A stretch of DNA of 64,000 nucleotides. Source: an uncultured Clostridia bacterium. GTDB lineage: Bacteria > Bacillota > Clostridia > Oscillospirales > CAG-272. A program made the translations under genes and the position numbers. Shown one piece after another: positions 18,947 through 28,127 of this stretch. Position 1 is the first letter of the stretch. Each line of letters begins with the position of its first letter. The notes beneath the pieces were generated by a model, which saw nothing but the letters and a program-made list of their open reading frames with translations, made no database searches and was not told where the DNA came from. The DNA lies in contig CANQMS010000005.1 of NCBI GenBank assembly GCA_947624995.1, positions 1-64,000 of the forward strand, written 5' to 3'.

Positions 18947-21574
18947 ATGAGTAACATGAAAAAGATCCTTTCCTTCATACTCGCTCTTATGATGCTCGTT
19001 TCTGTGTTTGCGGCATGCGAACCCAAGAACGGCGGCGACGAAAGCACCGGTCCCGATACGAGCAAGGAACCCGGCAAGGAAGAGATCAAAATCACAGAGT
19101 TCGACAAGAACGCGAAGTACACGTACAATTCGTGGACGACGGGTCTTGCGTCGAACTGGAACCCGCACGACTATGAGGATTCGAACAGCTCCGATATGAT
19201 GAGCTACCTCATCGACAGCTTCTACACGTTCGCGTTCAACGACGAGCTCCATCCGATGGAGGATTCGAGCCGCACACCCTACGACGGCTACGTTATCATC
19301 CCTTCAATGGCTGCCGACATGCCCGTTGACGTGACCGCAGAGGTTGCGAAAGAGCATCCCGACTGGGTCCCGGAAGGCGCTACTTCCGGTTACGCATGGG
19401 CTATCCCGATGCGTCAGGACCTTTACTTCGACACCGGCTACCACATCACGGCTAACTCCTATGTCGAAGGCATGAAGCGCATCCTGAACTTCGATCTCCA
19501 GAACTACCGCTCCACGGATGTTTATGCGAACACATACGGCATCGTGGGCGCCGAGGCTTACTTCAAGAGCGGTCGATACGCTCTGAGCGAATTCGTTTCC
19601 GCCAACATGGGCGATGACGAATACGTTGATCCCTCCAAGTTCACGACGAACGAGAACGGCACGTACGTTTATGACGGCATGGACATCGTCCTTGACATCA
19701 ACAGCGGCGGCAACTGGGGACTTGACGGCGGTATCAAGACTTATGCGGGTCAGGTCCCGCAGGTCGACCGTCTGATCGCGGCTGCCGACGACAAGGGCTG
19801 GACATATCTCAACGAGTCCCTCCTCAAGGACCTTCAGGACCTCGTAGCTATGCTCCACGGCTACGCAGACGTTGAAGCGTATGCTGCGAAGGAAGGCGAC
19901 TATGCGTACGTCGAATTCGAGGAAATGGCTTATTTCGGCTTCACTAACCCCGAAGTTACGTATGAGGATGCCGTCGGCTTCTATGCAAAGGATGAGTACA
20001 CGCTCGTTGAGGTCTTCAAGGCTTCCTGCAGCGGCTTCACTCTCTTCTACAACGCTATTCAGGACTCCCTGCTCCTCGTTGAGCCGGATGTCTATGACAA
20101 GTGCCTCAGCCAGCAGGCGGACGGCACGTGGGCAAGCACGTACATGACGAGCGTTGCGACCTCTCCTTCTTACGGTCCGTACTCGCTCACCGATTATCAG
20201 ACCGATAAGCTCGCTCACTACAGCCGCAACGACAAGTGGTACGGCTACAAGGACGACGTCAACAACGTCTACAAGGATCCCACCGACGGCAACGTATACC
20301 GTCTCTATCAGACGACCGATATCGACATTCAGGTGCTTGACGGCGCCGCTACCGCGAAGAACATGTTCCTCGCAGGCGAGCTTGTCAGCTACGGTCTGCA
20401 GGCAGACGATGTTGACGAGTACCGCAACAGCGACTACTGCTTCAACACGCCCGGCGCGTCCATCTACTTCACGCTTCTGACGGGCAACAAGAGCGGTCTT
20501 GACGCACGTGAGGCTGCCGAAGGCTTCGACACGACGAAGGAAGACATCCAGACGATCCTCTGCCCGAGCTTCCGTAAGGCGTTCGCGGTCAGCTTCGACC
20601 GTCAGTCCTTCTGCGACGAGACATCTCCTCAGAACATCCCCGGCTACGGTATCTTCGGTCAGACCATAATCTATGACCCCGAGACCGCTGCTTACTACCG
20701 TGACACAGACGTTGCAAAGCAGGCGCTCTGCGACTTCTACTCGGTCGACACATCCAAGTACTCGAACCTCGACGACGCCGTTGATTCCATCACCGGTTTC
20801 GATCCCGAGGCTGCAAAGCAGCTCTACGCCGAGGCGTTTAAGGAATCCCTTGACGCGGGCTACATCACCGACTCCGACAACGACGGCAAGTGCGACCAGA
20901 CGATCACGATCCTCTACGCGCTCTCCGCTGAGTCCGACACGATGACGCGCCGTATTGACTGGCTCGACAAGGCTATCGTCGCGGCTACGAAGGGCACACC
21001 GTTTGAGGACAAGGTCCACATCGGCAAGACTGCTCCTCTCGGCTCCGGCAGCGAATTTGCTGACGCGCTGAAGGCCGGCTCCGCTGACGTCTGCCTCGCC
21101 GGCTGGACCGGTTCCGCTATGGACCCGTACAACCTGCTCCAGGCTTACACGTGGGACAGCTACTCCTACGCTGCAGAGTGGTATCACCCGCAGCAGGATA
21201 TGCTCACGCTCACGCTCGACGGCAAGGAAATCACGATGAGCGTTTACGACTGGGCTGAGGCTGTTACAGGCAACGACACCGTTGCCCAGGACGGCAAGAC
21301 GTACAACTTCGGTACGAACGACGCCGACCAGGAAACGCGCATGCAGATCCTCGCGGGCGTTGAGAGCAAGCTGCTCGAAACGTACACCTACATTCCGTTC
21401 ATCAACGACGGCTCTCTCGCTCTTCTGAGCCAGAAGGTCTACTACGTGACCGACGAGTACAACGCGGTCATGGGTCGCGGCGGCGTTGCGTACATGAAGT
21501 ACAACTACAACGACGACGAGTGGAAGGATTTCTGCGACAAGCAGATCGCCGAGCACGGTATGCTCCAGTACTAA
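18947..21574 (+). CDS. ABC transporter solute-binding lipoprotein, family 5 (oligopeptide/oligosaccharide type), unusually long
   Basis: Lipoprotein signal MKKILSFILALMMLVSVFAAC; followed by OppB/C/D/F-like genes; 875 aa. Confidence 0.85.
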   Translation: MSNMKKILSFILALMMLVSVFAACEPKNGGDESTGPDTSKEPGKEEIKITEFDKNAKYTYNSWTTGLASNWNPHDYEDSNSSDMMSYLIDSFYTFAFNDELHPMEDSSRTPYDGYVIIPSMAADMPVDVTAEVAKEHPDWVPEGATSGYAWAIPMRQDLYFDTGYHITANSYVEGMKRILNFDLQNYRSTDVYANTYGIVGAEAYFKSGRYALSEFVSANMGDDEYVDPSKFTTNENGTYVYDGMDIVLDINSGGNWGLDGGIKTYAGQVPQVDRLIAAADDKGWTYLNESLLKDLQDLVAMLHGYADVEAYAAKEGDYAYVEFEEMAYFGFTNPEVTYEDAVGFYAKDEYTLVEVFKASCSGFTLFYNAIQDSLLLVEPDVYDKCLSQQADGTWASTYMTSVATSPSYGPYSLTDYQTDKLAHYSRNDKWYGYKDDVNNVYKDPTDGNVYRLYQTTDIDIQVLDGAATAKNMFLAGELVSYGLQADDVDEYRNSDYCFNTPGASIYFTLLTGNKSGLDAREAAEGFDTTKEDIQTILCPSFRKAFAVSFDRQSFCDETSPQNIPGYGIFGQTIIYDPETAAYYRDTDVAKQALCDFYSVDTSKYSNLDDAVDSITGFDPEAAKQLYAEAFKESLDAGYITDSDNDGKCDQTITILYALSAESDTMTRRIDWLDKAIVAATKGTPFEDKVHIGKTAPLGSGSEFADALKAGSADVCLAGWTGSAMDPYNLLQAYTWDSYSYAAEWYHPQQDMLTLTLDGKEITMSVYDWAEAVTGNDTVAQDGKTYNFGTNDADQETRMQILAGVESKLLETYTYIPFINDGSLALLSQKVYYVTDEYNAVMGRGGVAYMKYNYNDDEWKDFCDKQIAEHGMLQY

Positions 21575-21616
21575 TACTGATACTGAAAGTTTAATTACCG
21601 TTCCCTGAGCTTTGAC

Positions 21617-21644
21617 GCGGGAGGGGGCAACAGCCCCCTCCCGC
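21617..21644 (+). promoter_or_regulatory. Intergenic stem-loop without U-tract (gcgggagggggc-aaca-gccccctcccgc)
   Basis: 12-bp perfect GC stem between the binding-protein and permease genes, no following T-run. Confidence 0.7.
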
Positions 21645-21765
21645 ATCTGAATATAGGCGGGGTTTTATATTTTCTTACAAAAATCGCTGTTTGTTACAGC
21701 CGGTCCTCACAACCCCCGCGGCGCGCCGCGAGGTTTATGAGAGCCGAAAGAACGGAGGATGAAAT

Positions 21766-22719
21766 ATGTTTAAATACGCCCTTCAGAGGATATTCTACAT
21801 GTTTTTCGTATTTATGATAATTACATTCATGTCGTTTGTCCTCATCCGCATGCTGCCCCTGCCGGCGCTCGCGCCGAACGACCCGCACACTGAGATCCTC
21901 GAGATCAGGCGTGAGGCGCTCGGCTACAATAAGCCTTATCTCGAGCAGTTCTGGATATTTATTAGAGGCATCGTCACCAAGTGGGACTGGGGCACGAGCG
22001 AAAAGCTCTACATAGGGCGTGATGTCTGGCAGGTCTTTGTCGAAAAGCTGCCCGCATCCATGATAGTCAACTTCTATTCGATCCTCTGGACGATCCCGGT
22101 CGGCATTGCCTTCGGTATCGCCGCGGCGCTCAAAAAGAACACCTGGGTCGACTACACCATATCGACGCTGACGATGGTCGTCATATCCGTGCCGAGCTTT
22201 GTGTACGCGTTTTTGATCCAGTACCTGCTCTGCTTCAAGTGGAGACTGTTCCCGTTCGTCATGAAGGCGGGCACGGATTACTTCAGCTGGGATATGTTCG
22301 TGTCGATCGTCCCGCCTATTCTGGCGCTCAGCTTCGGCGTTATCGCGGGCTTCTGCCGCACGACGCGCGCCGAGCTGACAGAGGTTTTGACGAGCGAATT
22401 TATGCTGCTTGCCCGCACTAAGGGTCTGACAAAGACGCAGGCGACCGTACGCCACGCGCTGCGGAACTGCTTTGTCGTCGTCGTTCCCGCCATCTTCGGC
22501 GAGTTCATCGGCATCATCGGCGGCTCGCTCATTATCGAGAGAATATTCTCGATCCCCGGCGTCGGCAACCTGACGATCAACGCCATCAACGGTCTTGACT
22601 ACAACATCTTCATGCTGTCGACCTGCTTCTATACCGCTATCGGGCTCGCGGCGGGACTCGTCGTCGACATAAGCTACGGATTTATCGACCCGCGTATCCG
22701 CATGGGTTCAAAGAAATAA
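21766..22719 (+). CDS. ABC transporter permease (OppB/DppB family)
   Basis: KYALQRIFYMFFVFMIITFMSFVLIRMLP and EAA-loop region 'LTEVLTSEFMLLARTKGLTKTQATVRHALRN'. Confidence 0.92.
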   Translation: MFKYALQRIFYMFFVFMIITFMSFVLIRMLPLPALAPNDPHTEILEIRREALGYNKPYLEQFWIFIRGIVTKWDWGTSEKLYIGRDVWQVFVEKLPASMIVNFYSILWTIPVGIAFGIAAALKKNTWVDYTISTLTMVVISVPSFVYAFLIQYLLCFKWRLFPFVMKAGTDYFSWDMFVSIVPPILALSFGVIAGFCRTTRAELTEVLTSEFMLLARTKGLTKTQATVRHALRNCFVVVVPAIFGEFIGIIGGSLIIERIFSIPGVGNLTINAINGLDYNIFMLSTCFYTAIGLAAGLVVDISYGFIDPRIRMGSKK

Positions 22720-22731
22720 GGGGGGAGAGAG

Positions 22732-24255
22732 ATGGAATACGAAAAAATTCCGGCGGAAAAATTCCGGTTCGTACAGGAAAACGAAAAGCTCCACGACAAA
22801 GAGCTGCAGACAAAGGCTCGCGGCTTCTTTGCGGACGCTATGATCCGCTTCGGCAAGAACAAGTCCTCCGTTATCGCGACATGGATACTTCTCGCGCTCG
22901 CGCTGTTCTCGATAATCTCGCCTATAATTTCCCCGTACAGCATTTGGGATAAGGATCAGATATACCTGAACTATGCTCCATACATACCGGGCATCGCGGA
23001 CTCCGGTCTCGGCATCTTTGACGGTGCGAGGACGCTCAACAGCCAGAACGAGACGTCCATGAATTTCTGGCGCGGCATCAGTGAAGAAACGGGCAGGAAT
23101 CCCGTCATCCGCACGCTCGGCGAGCACGAGACCACGGTCAGGGACCACGGCAGGGACGTCGTCCGCACGACGTATGACATCGAGGTCAACTTCTATTATG
23201 CGAAGGGCATACTGTACCGCACCCTGACGTATGAGGAGTTCGACAAGATACAGGCATGGCAGAACGAGACGGGCATCCAGGTCATATATCCCTATGTCGA
23301 GCAGAAGGATATAAACGGCATCTCCGACAACCCGAACATCTGGTACAAGGTCAATTCCAAGGGCGCGGCTCAGCTCGATGCAAACGGAAACTTCATCCCC
23401 ATGTATTCGACGCGCACCGAGATACAGGGCAGGGAGTACAATTCGATCCGCATCCCAAGCGACCCCGGCAACTACATTTATTCCTATGCAAAGTCGGGCG
23501 CGGTTCAGTGCCGCGTGTGCTACTATAACTATTATATTTATCTGAACGGTCACGAGCCCATGTTTATCATGGGGACGAACGCGATGGGGCAGGATATCTT
23601 CTGCGGCATCGGCGTCGGCGCGAGGTTCTCGATTTTGTTCGCGATCTTCGTCTCGGCTATCAACTTGACGATCGGCGCCGTTTACGGTGCGCTTCAGGGC
23701 TATTACGGCGGCTGGGTCGACATGCTGCTCGACCGTATCTCCGACATTCTGTCCGGCGTCCCGTTCGTCGTTGTCACGACGCTGTTCCAGCTCCATCTCG
23801 CAAAGCGAGTCGGCATCGTTCCGTCGTTTCTGTTCGCCTTCGTCCTGACGGGGTGGATAGGCATGGCGGCGCTGACGCGGCGCCAGTTCTACCGCTTCAA
23901 GGGGCAGGAGTTCATCCTCGCCGCGCGCACGCTCGGCGCCTCGGACTGGAGACTGATGTTCAAGCACATCTTCCCGAACGGTATCGGATCAATAATCACA
24001 AGCTGCGCGCTCGTAATCCCCGGCGTCATCGGTTCGGAAACGAGCATGACATACCTCGGCATCGTCGACTTGTCATCCTTCGCCGGAACGACGATAGGTA
24101 CGCTTTTGTCACAGGGCAACGCCGTCGTGACGACGGCGCCGCACGCGGTGCTCTACCCGAGCATATTCTTAGGACTCCTTATGATATGCTTCAACCTGTT
24201 CGGCAACGGTCTGCGCGACGCCTTCAACCCGACGACGAGAGGAGTTGACGACTGA
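22732..24255 (+). CDS. ABC transporter permease (OppC/DppC family) with large extracytoplasmic insert
   Basis: Single TM, ~190-200 aa soluble insert, then 'IMGTNAMGQDIFCGIGVGARFSILFA' and EAA loop 'GQEFILAARTLGASDWRLMFKHIFPN'. 507 aa. Confidence 0.9.
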   Translation: MEYEKIPAEKFRFVQENEKLHDKELQTKARGFFADAMIRFGKNKSSVIATWILLALALFSIISPIISPYSIWDKDQIYLNYAPYIPGIADSGLGIFDGARTLNSQNETSMNFWRGISEETGRNPVIRTLGEHETTVRDHGRDVVRTTYDIEVNFYYAKGILYRTLTYEEFDKIQAWQNETGIQVIYPYVEQKDINGISDNPNIWYKVNSKGAAQLDANGNFIPMYSTRTEIQGREYNSIRIPSDPGNYIYSYAKSGAVQCRVCYYNYYIYLNGHEPMFIMGTNAMGQDIFCGIGVGARFSILFAIFVSAINLTIGAVYGALQGYYGGWVDMLLDRISDILSGVPFVVVTTLFQLHLAKRVGIVPSFLFAFVLTGWIGMAALTRRQFYRFKGQEFILAARTLGASDWRLMFKHIFPNGIGSIITSCALVIPGVIGSETSMTYLGIVDLSSFAGTTIGTLLSQGNAVVTTAPHAVLYPSIFLGLLMICFNLFGNGLRDAFNPTTRGVDD

Positions 24256-26411
24256 TGGAAAACAAGTTACAGGTAAGAAACCTGCGGATCTCGTTCCGCA
24301 CATCGAACGGCAAGGTCCAGGCTGTCCGCGGTATAGACTTCGACCTGCGCGAGGGCGAAACGCTCGCCATCGTCGGCGAGTCCGGCTCGGGCAAGTCCGT
24401 CACCTCGAAGGCGATCCTCGGCATCTCCGCCGGAAACGCGATCGTCGAATCGGGCGAGATAATCTATGACGGGCAGGACCTCCTTAAAATAAGCGAAGAG
24501 GACTTCCACAGGATCCGCGGCGACAAGATCGCCATGATATTCCAGGACCCGATGTCCAGCCTCGACCCGATCGTCACCATCGGTCACCAGCTCACCGAGG
24601 CGATGATATTAAAGGGGAAGGCAAGGCAGAAGGAGAGCAGAAGGCTCTTCAACACCTACTTAAAGAATCTTAAAAACGCAATGACCGCCTCCGGCGTCGA
24701 CGCGACCGTTGCCGCCGAGAGCTGCAAAAACTTTGACAAGTTCGAGTTCAAGCACATTGAGCTCGAGTCCGCGTACAACACCGCGCACGAGGCGGCGAAC
24801 GAGGCGATAGAGGATATCGACGAGCTCGTCTTCGGTCTCGAGCACGGCTCGGACAAGGACGCGTCGTACCACATCAAGGACATCGTCAAGGAGACGAAAT
24901 CATCCGTCAACGAGTACGTGCTCAAGGATGACGCCGCAAAGGCGCGCGAGCTCGCGGGCTCGCTCTCCGGGCTCTATAAAAAGGACAGGCACAGCCGCGA
25001 TTTTGCGGAGCTTATTTCGGCTCTAAAATCTCTCGGTGAGATTTTGAAGTCGTCGGTCGGCAAGCCCGTCCCGAATTTCTTCCGGATGGGATATTATCTC
25101 ACGTTCTCGGGACAGCCGCTGCCGGATATGCCGATAGAGAAGCTCAACGACTTCCTCAAGGAATACCTCGACAACAACTTCATGAAAGCGTTCATCGCGA
25201 ACGCGAAGCAGGCGCTCCGCTATTCGGCGAACGAGTCCCGCTCGAAGATGGCTGCCGCCATCGACGCGATGAAGGCGGAAAAGGGCGTTTTCGCGAGCGA
25301 AAACCTCGTGAAAAAGGACTGCTACGACGCGCAGAAGCGTCTGTCCGATGCCGTCAGGGCGACGATAGACAACCTCGCCATAACGAAGGATTCGCTGACG
25401 TTCACGTTCTCGTCGAGCCTTAAGAGCGAGCTTGACACGTACTTCGGCGCGATAAAGAAGAACAAAAAGGCGGAGGCTGTACACGCGCGCGACCAGCGCC
25501 GGTATGACAGGCAGGTAAAGCGCGGCAAAAAGCCGACGTGGGAGGTGGCGGATGCCGCCGTCACGGACCTTCTGATGATCAAGGGCAACATCGCCCACCT
25601 TATCGACAGGCTCACCGAGCATTACAGGGAAAATATCACCGCAGACGAAAAGCGGGATTACGATTCCGAGACGATCAGAGTCATCGACTATCTGAAGGAA
25701 AACGCATCCGGCGTCGTCGCGAAGGTCACGCGCCGCGTCGCGAAGGACCGCGCCATCCGCCTGATGGAGGAGGTCGGCATCGCGGAGCCGCACAAGAGGT
25801 ACAATCAGTATCCGTTCGAGTTCTCCGGCGGTATGCGCCAGAGGATAGTTATCGCGATCGCGCTCGCCGCGAACCCGGACATCCTCATCTGCGACGAGCC
25901 GACGACGGCGCTTGACGTTACGATACAGTCCCAGATCCTCGAGCTCATAAACAAGCTGAAGGTAGAGCGCAATCTCTCCGTCATCTTCATCACGCACGAC
26001 CTCGGCGTCGTCGCGAACATGGCGGACAATGTCGCCGTCATGTACGCGGGCAAGATCGTCGAGTACGGCACGTCCGAGGACATCTTCTACCGCGCGGCGC
26101 ATCCGTACACGTGGGCGCTTCTGTCCTCGATGCCGGACCTCGACACGAACGAAAAGCTCGAGTCCATCCCCGGCACGCCGCCGAACATGATCTACCCGCC
26201 GAAGGGAGACGCGTTCGCTCCGAGAAACAAGTACGCTATGGCGATCGACTTTGAGCGCCAGCCGCCGATGTTCAAGATCAGCGAGACACATTCCGCGGCG
26301 ACATGGCTCCTGCATCCGGATGCTCCGAAGGTCGAGCCTCCGAAGATACTGCGCGACAGGATCGAAAGAATGAGCAGAGGGAGGAAGACTGACAATGCAG
26401 AACAACAGTGA
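24255..26411 (+). CDS. ABC transporter ATP-binding protein (OppD/DppD family) with ~370-aa internal insert
   Basis: Walker A GESGSGKS, Q-loop MIFQDPMSSLDP, then insert, then FSGGMRQRIVIAIALAANPDILICDEPTTALD and OppD C-terminal region. Confidence 0.93.
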   Translation: MENKLQVRNLRISFRTSNGKVQAVRGIDFDLREGETLAIVGESGSGKSVTSKAILGISAGNAIVESGEIIYDGQDLLKISEEDFHRIRGDKIAMIFQDPMSSLDPIVTIGHQLTEAMILKGKARQKESRRLFNTYLKNLKNAMTASGVDATVAAESCKNFDKFEFKHIELESAYNTAHEAANEAIEDIDELVFGLEHGSDKDASYHIKDIVKETKSSVNEYVLKDDAAKARELAGSLSGLYKKDRHSRDFAELISALKSLGEILKSSVGKPVPNFFRMGYYLTFSGQPLPDMPIEKLNDFLKEYLDNNFMKAFIANAKQALRYSANESRSKMAAAIDAMKAEKGVFASENLVKKDCYDAQKRLSDAVRATIDNLAITKDSLTFTFSSSLKSELDTYFGAIKKNKKAEAVHARDQRRYDRQVKRGKKPTWEVADAAVTDLLMIKGNIAHLIDRLTEHYRENITADEKRDYDSETIRVIDYLKENASGVVAKVTRRVAKDRAIRLMEEVGIAEPHKRYNQYPFEFSGGMRQRIVIAIALAANPDILICDEPTTALDVTIQSQILELINKLKVERNLSVIFITHDLGVVANMADNVAVMYAGKIVEYGTSEDIFYRAAHPYTWALLSSMPDLDTNEKLESIPGTPPNMIYPPKGDAFAPRNKYAMAIDFERQPPMFKISETHSAATWLLHPDAPKVEPPKILRDRIERMSRGRKTDNAEQQ

Positions 26412-27588
26412 CGAAGTTTTACTGAGGGTAGAACACCTCTGCCAGTATTTTAAGATCGGTCCGAACGCCGTGACGAAAGCCGTCGACGACGTCAGCTTCG
26501 ATATAAAGCGCGGCGAGGTCTTCGGTCTTGTCGGCGAGTCCGGCTGCGGAAAGACGACGACGGGGCGCTCGATAATCAAGCTCTACAATATCACCTCCGG
26601 CAGCGTCTATTTCAAAGGCATAAGGATCGCCGCGGGCGTCAAGTCGTACAAGGACGCCATTTCGAAGGCGAGGGCTGACCTCAAGGCGGGGACGATCGAC
26701 AGCGCCGAGTGCAGCCGCATCATAGCCGAGAACAAGGCGGCGATCAAGGCTGCGAATAACGACCAGAAGAACTGCGACCGCGAATATTCGCGCAAGTGCG
26801 TCGAATCCGTCAAGGCGGAATATGCGCCGAAGCTCGCGTCCGCCGCGGGCGAGGAGCTTTCAAAGCTCAAAAAAGAGTACAGCAATGAGCTCCGCAAGGC
26901 GAGGAACACGCGCCTTGTGACGCAGATACAGATGATATTCCAGGACCCGATCGCGTCGCTCGATCCGAGAATGACGGTCCGCGAGATAATCGCCGAGGGT
27001 CTTGTGATCCAGGGGGAACGCGACAAAAAGGTCATCGACGAAAAGGTTTACGAGATGCTCGAGCTCGTCGGACTCGTCCGCGAGCACGCGTCCCGTTATC
27101 CGCACGAGTTCTCGGGCGGTCAGCGCCAGCGCATCGGCGTCGCGCGCTCGATCATAATGAATCCCGAGCTCATAATCGCGGACGAACCTGTCTCGGCGCT
27201 TGACGTTTCCGTTCAGGCGCAGGTAATCAATCTCTTGAACGAGCTGCGCGACCGGTTCGGATTGACGCTTCTGTTCATAGCGCACGACCTCTCCGTCGTC
27301 AAGTATTTCTCCGACCGCATCGGCGTTATGTACTACGGCAAGATGGTCGAGCTCGCCGACTCAGACGAGCTGTTCCTCAACCCGCTCCATCCTTACACGA
27401 AGTCGCTCCTGTCCGCGATCCCGCTGCCCGACCCGAACTACGAGAAGGCGCGCCGCAGGATCACGTACAATCCGCTCGCGGCTCACGATTACTCGGTCAA
27501 CGGACCGTCGTTCCGCGAGATCAAGCCGGGGCACTTCGTAATGTGCAATGACGCGGAGTTTGAGCAGTACAAGAAAGAACTCAAATAA
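26395..27588 (+). CDS. ABC transporter ATP-binding protein (OppF/DppF family) with ~95-aa internal insert
   Basis: Walker A GESGCGKTTTGRS, insert, MIFQDPIASLDPRMTV, FSGGQRQRIGVARSIIMNPELIIADEPVSALD. Confidence 0.93.
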   Translation: MQNNSDEVLLRVEHLCQYFKIGPNAVTKAVDDVSFDIKRGEVFGLVGESGCGKTTTGRSIIKLYNITSGSVYFKGIRIAAGVKSYKDAISKARADLKAGTIDSAECSRIIAENKAAIKAANNDQKNCDREYSRKCVESVKAEYAPKLASAAGEELSKLKKEYSNELRKARNTRLVTQIQMIFQDPIASLDPRMTVREIIAEGLVIQGERDKKVIDEKVYEMLELVGLVREHASRYPHEFSGGQRQRIGVARSIIMNPELIIADEPVSALDVSVQAQVINLLNELRDRFGLTLLFIAHDLSVVKYFSDRIGVMYYGKMVELADSDELFLNPLHPYTKSLLSAIPLPDPNYEKARRRITYNPLAAHDYSVNGPSFREIKPGHFVMCNDAEFEQYKKELK

Positions 27589-27980
27589 TGAAGCGGAAAC
27601 CTGACAAAGGGGAGACAATATCGGCGTTCATCGCCGGTGCTCTGATCGCTGTCGCTGTGTTCGCGCTCGGAATGTCTCGCGCGAACGGCGTGCTTCGCTC
27701 GGTGTGCGACGGATTTTTCGTCGCGGGCGGGCTGCTTCTCGGCGTCGGCGCGCTGAAGTGGGTCAGGAACCGCGGCGCGTTCGACACGGTAAGCTACAGC
27801 GTCAGCTCGACGTTCCGGACGCATCTGCCCGGCGCCGCCGGCAGGGAGCGCGAAACGATATACGATTACCGCGAAAGAAAGGAAAAGTCGCGCCGACCGT
27901 CGCTGCCGGTGCTCCTTGCGGGAGCCGTATATATGCTCCTGTCGATCATAGCGCTCGCGGTATTCCATATCGCGGAATAA
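27588..27980 (+). CDS. Small membrane protein, DUF3899-like
   Basis: Overlaps ABC ATPase stop; TM helices at both ends, central basic segment; pattern resembles DUF3899 by eye. Confidence 0.65.
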   Translation: MKRKPDKGETISAFIAGALIAVAVFALGMSRANGVLRSVCDGFFVAGGLLLGVGALKWVRNRGAFDTVSYSVSSTFRTHLPGAAGRERETIYDYRERKEKSRRPSLPVLLAGAVYMLLSIIALAVFHIAE

Positions 27981-27994
27981 AGTCATCCGGTATA

Positions 27995-28027
27995 TCCGGG
28001 AGGACGTGGCGTCCTCCCGGATTTTTT
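27995..28027 (+). terminator. Rho-independent terminator of the ABC operon
   Basis: tccgggaggacgtggcgtcctcccgga followed by tttttt. Confidence 0.88.
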
Positions 28028-28065
28028 CATGCGCGAAAAAATGCGGCGGCGGCGCGTTTTTGAGA

Positions 28066-28094
28066 TTGAAATAGTCGGGCGGTTATGGTAGAAT
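28066..28094 (+). promoter_or_regulatory. Putative promoter TTGAAA-17-TAGAAT (extended TGg)
   Basis: Read directly; upstream of GH43 gene. Confidence 0.7.
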
Positions 28095-28127
28095 AAATAT
28101 GAAAAAGACCGAGGAGGAGAAAAAGAC

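Noticed and set aside
19304-21646. 780-aa minus-strand ORF antisense to the binding protein
   Set aside because: Shadow ORF from codon bias; V/L/R/D-rich low-information translation, while the plus strand has lipobox and operon context.
24642-25748. OppD insert as an intein or group II intron/mobile element
   Set aside because: No intein splice motifs (N-terminal Cys/Ser block, C-terminal HN), no endonuclease motifs, and the frame is continuous without intron boundaries.
22708-26579. Long antisense ORFs opposite the permease and ATPase genes
   Set aside because: Mirror frames of clear ABC transporter genes.
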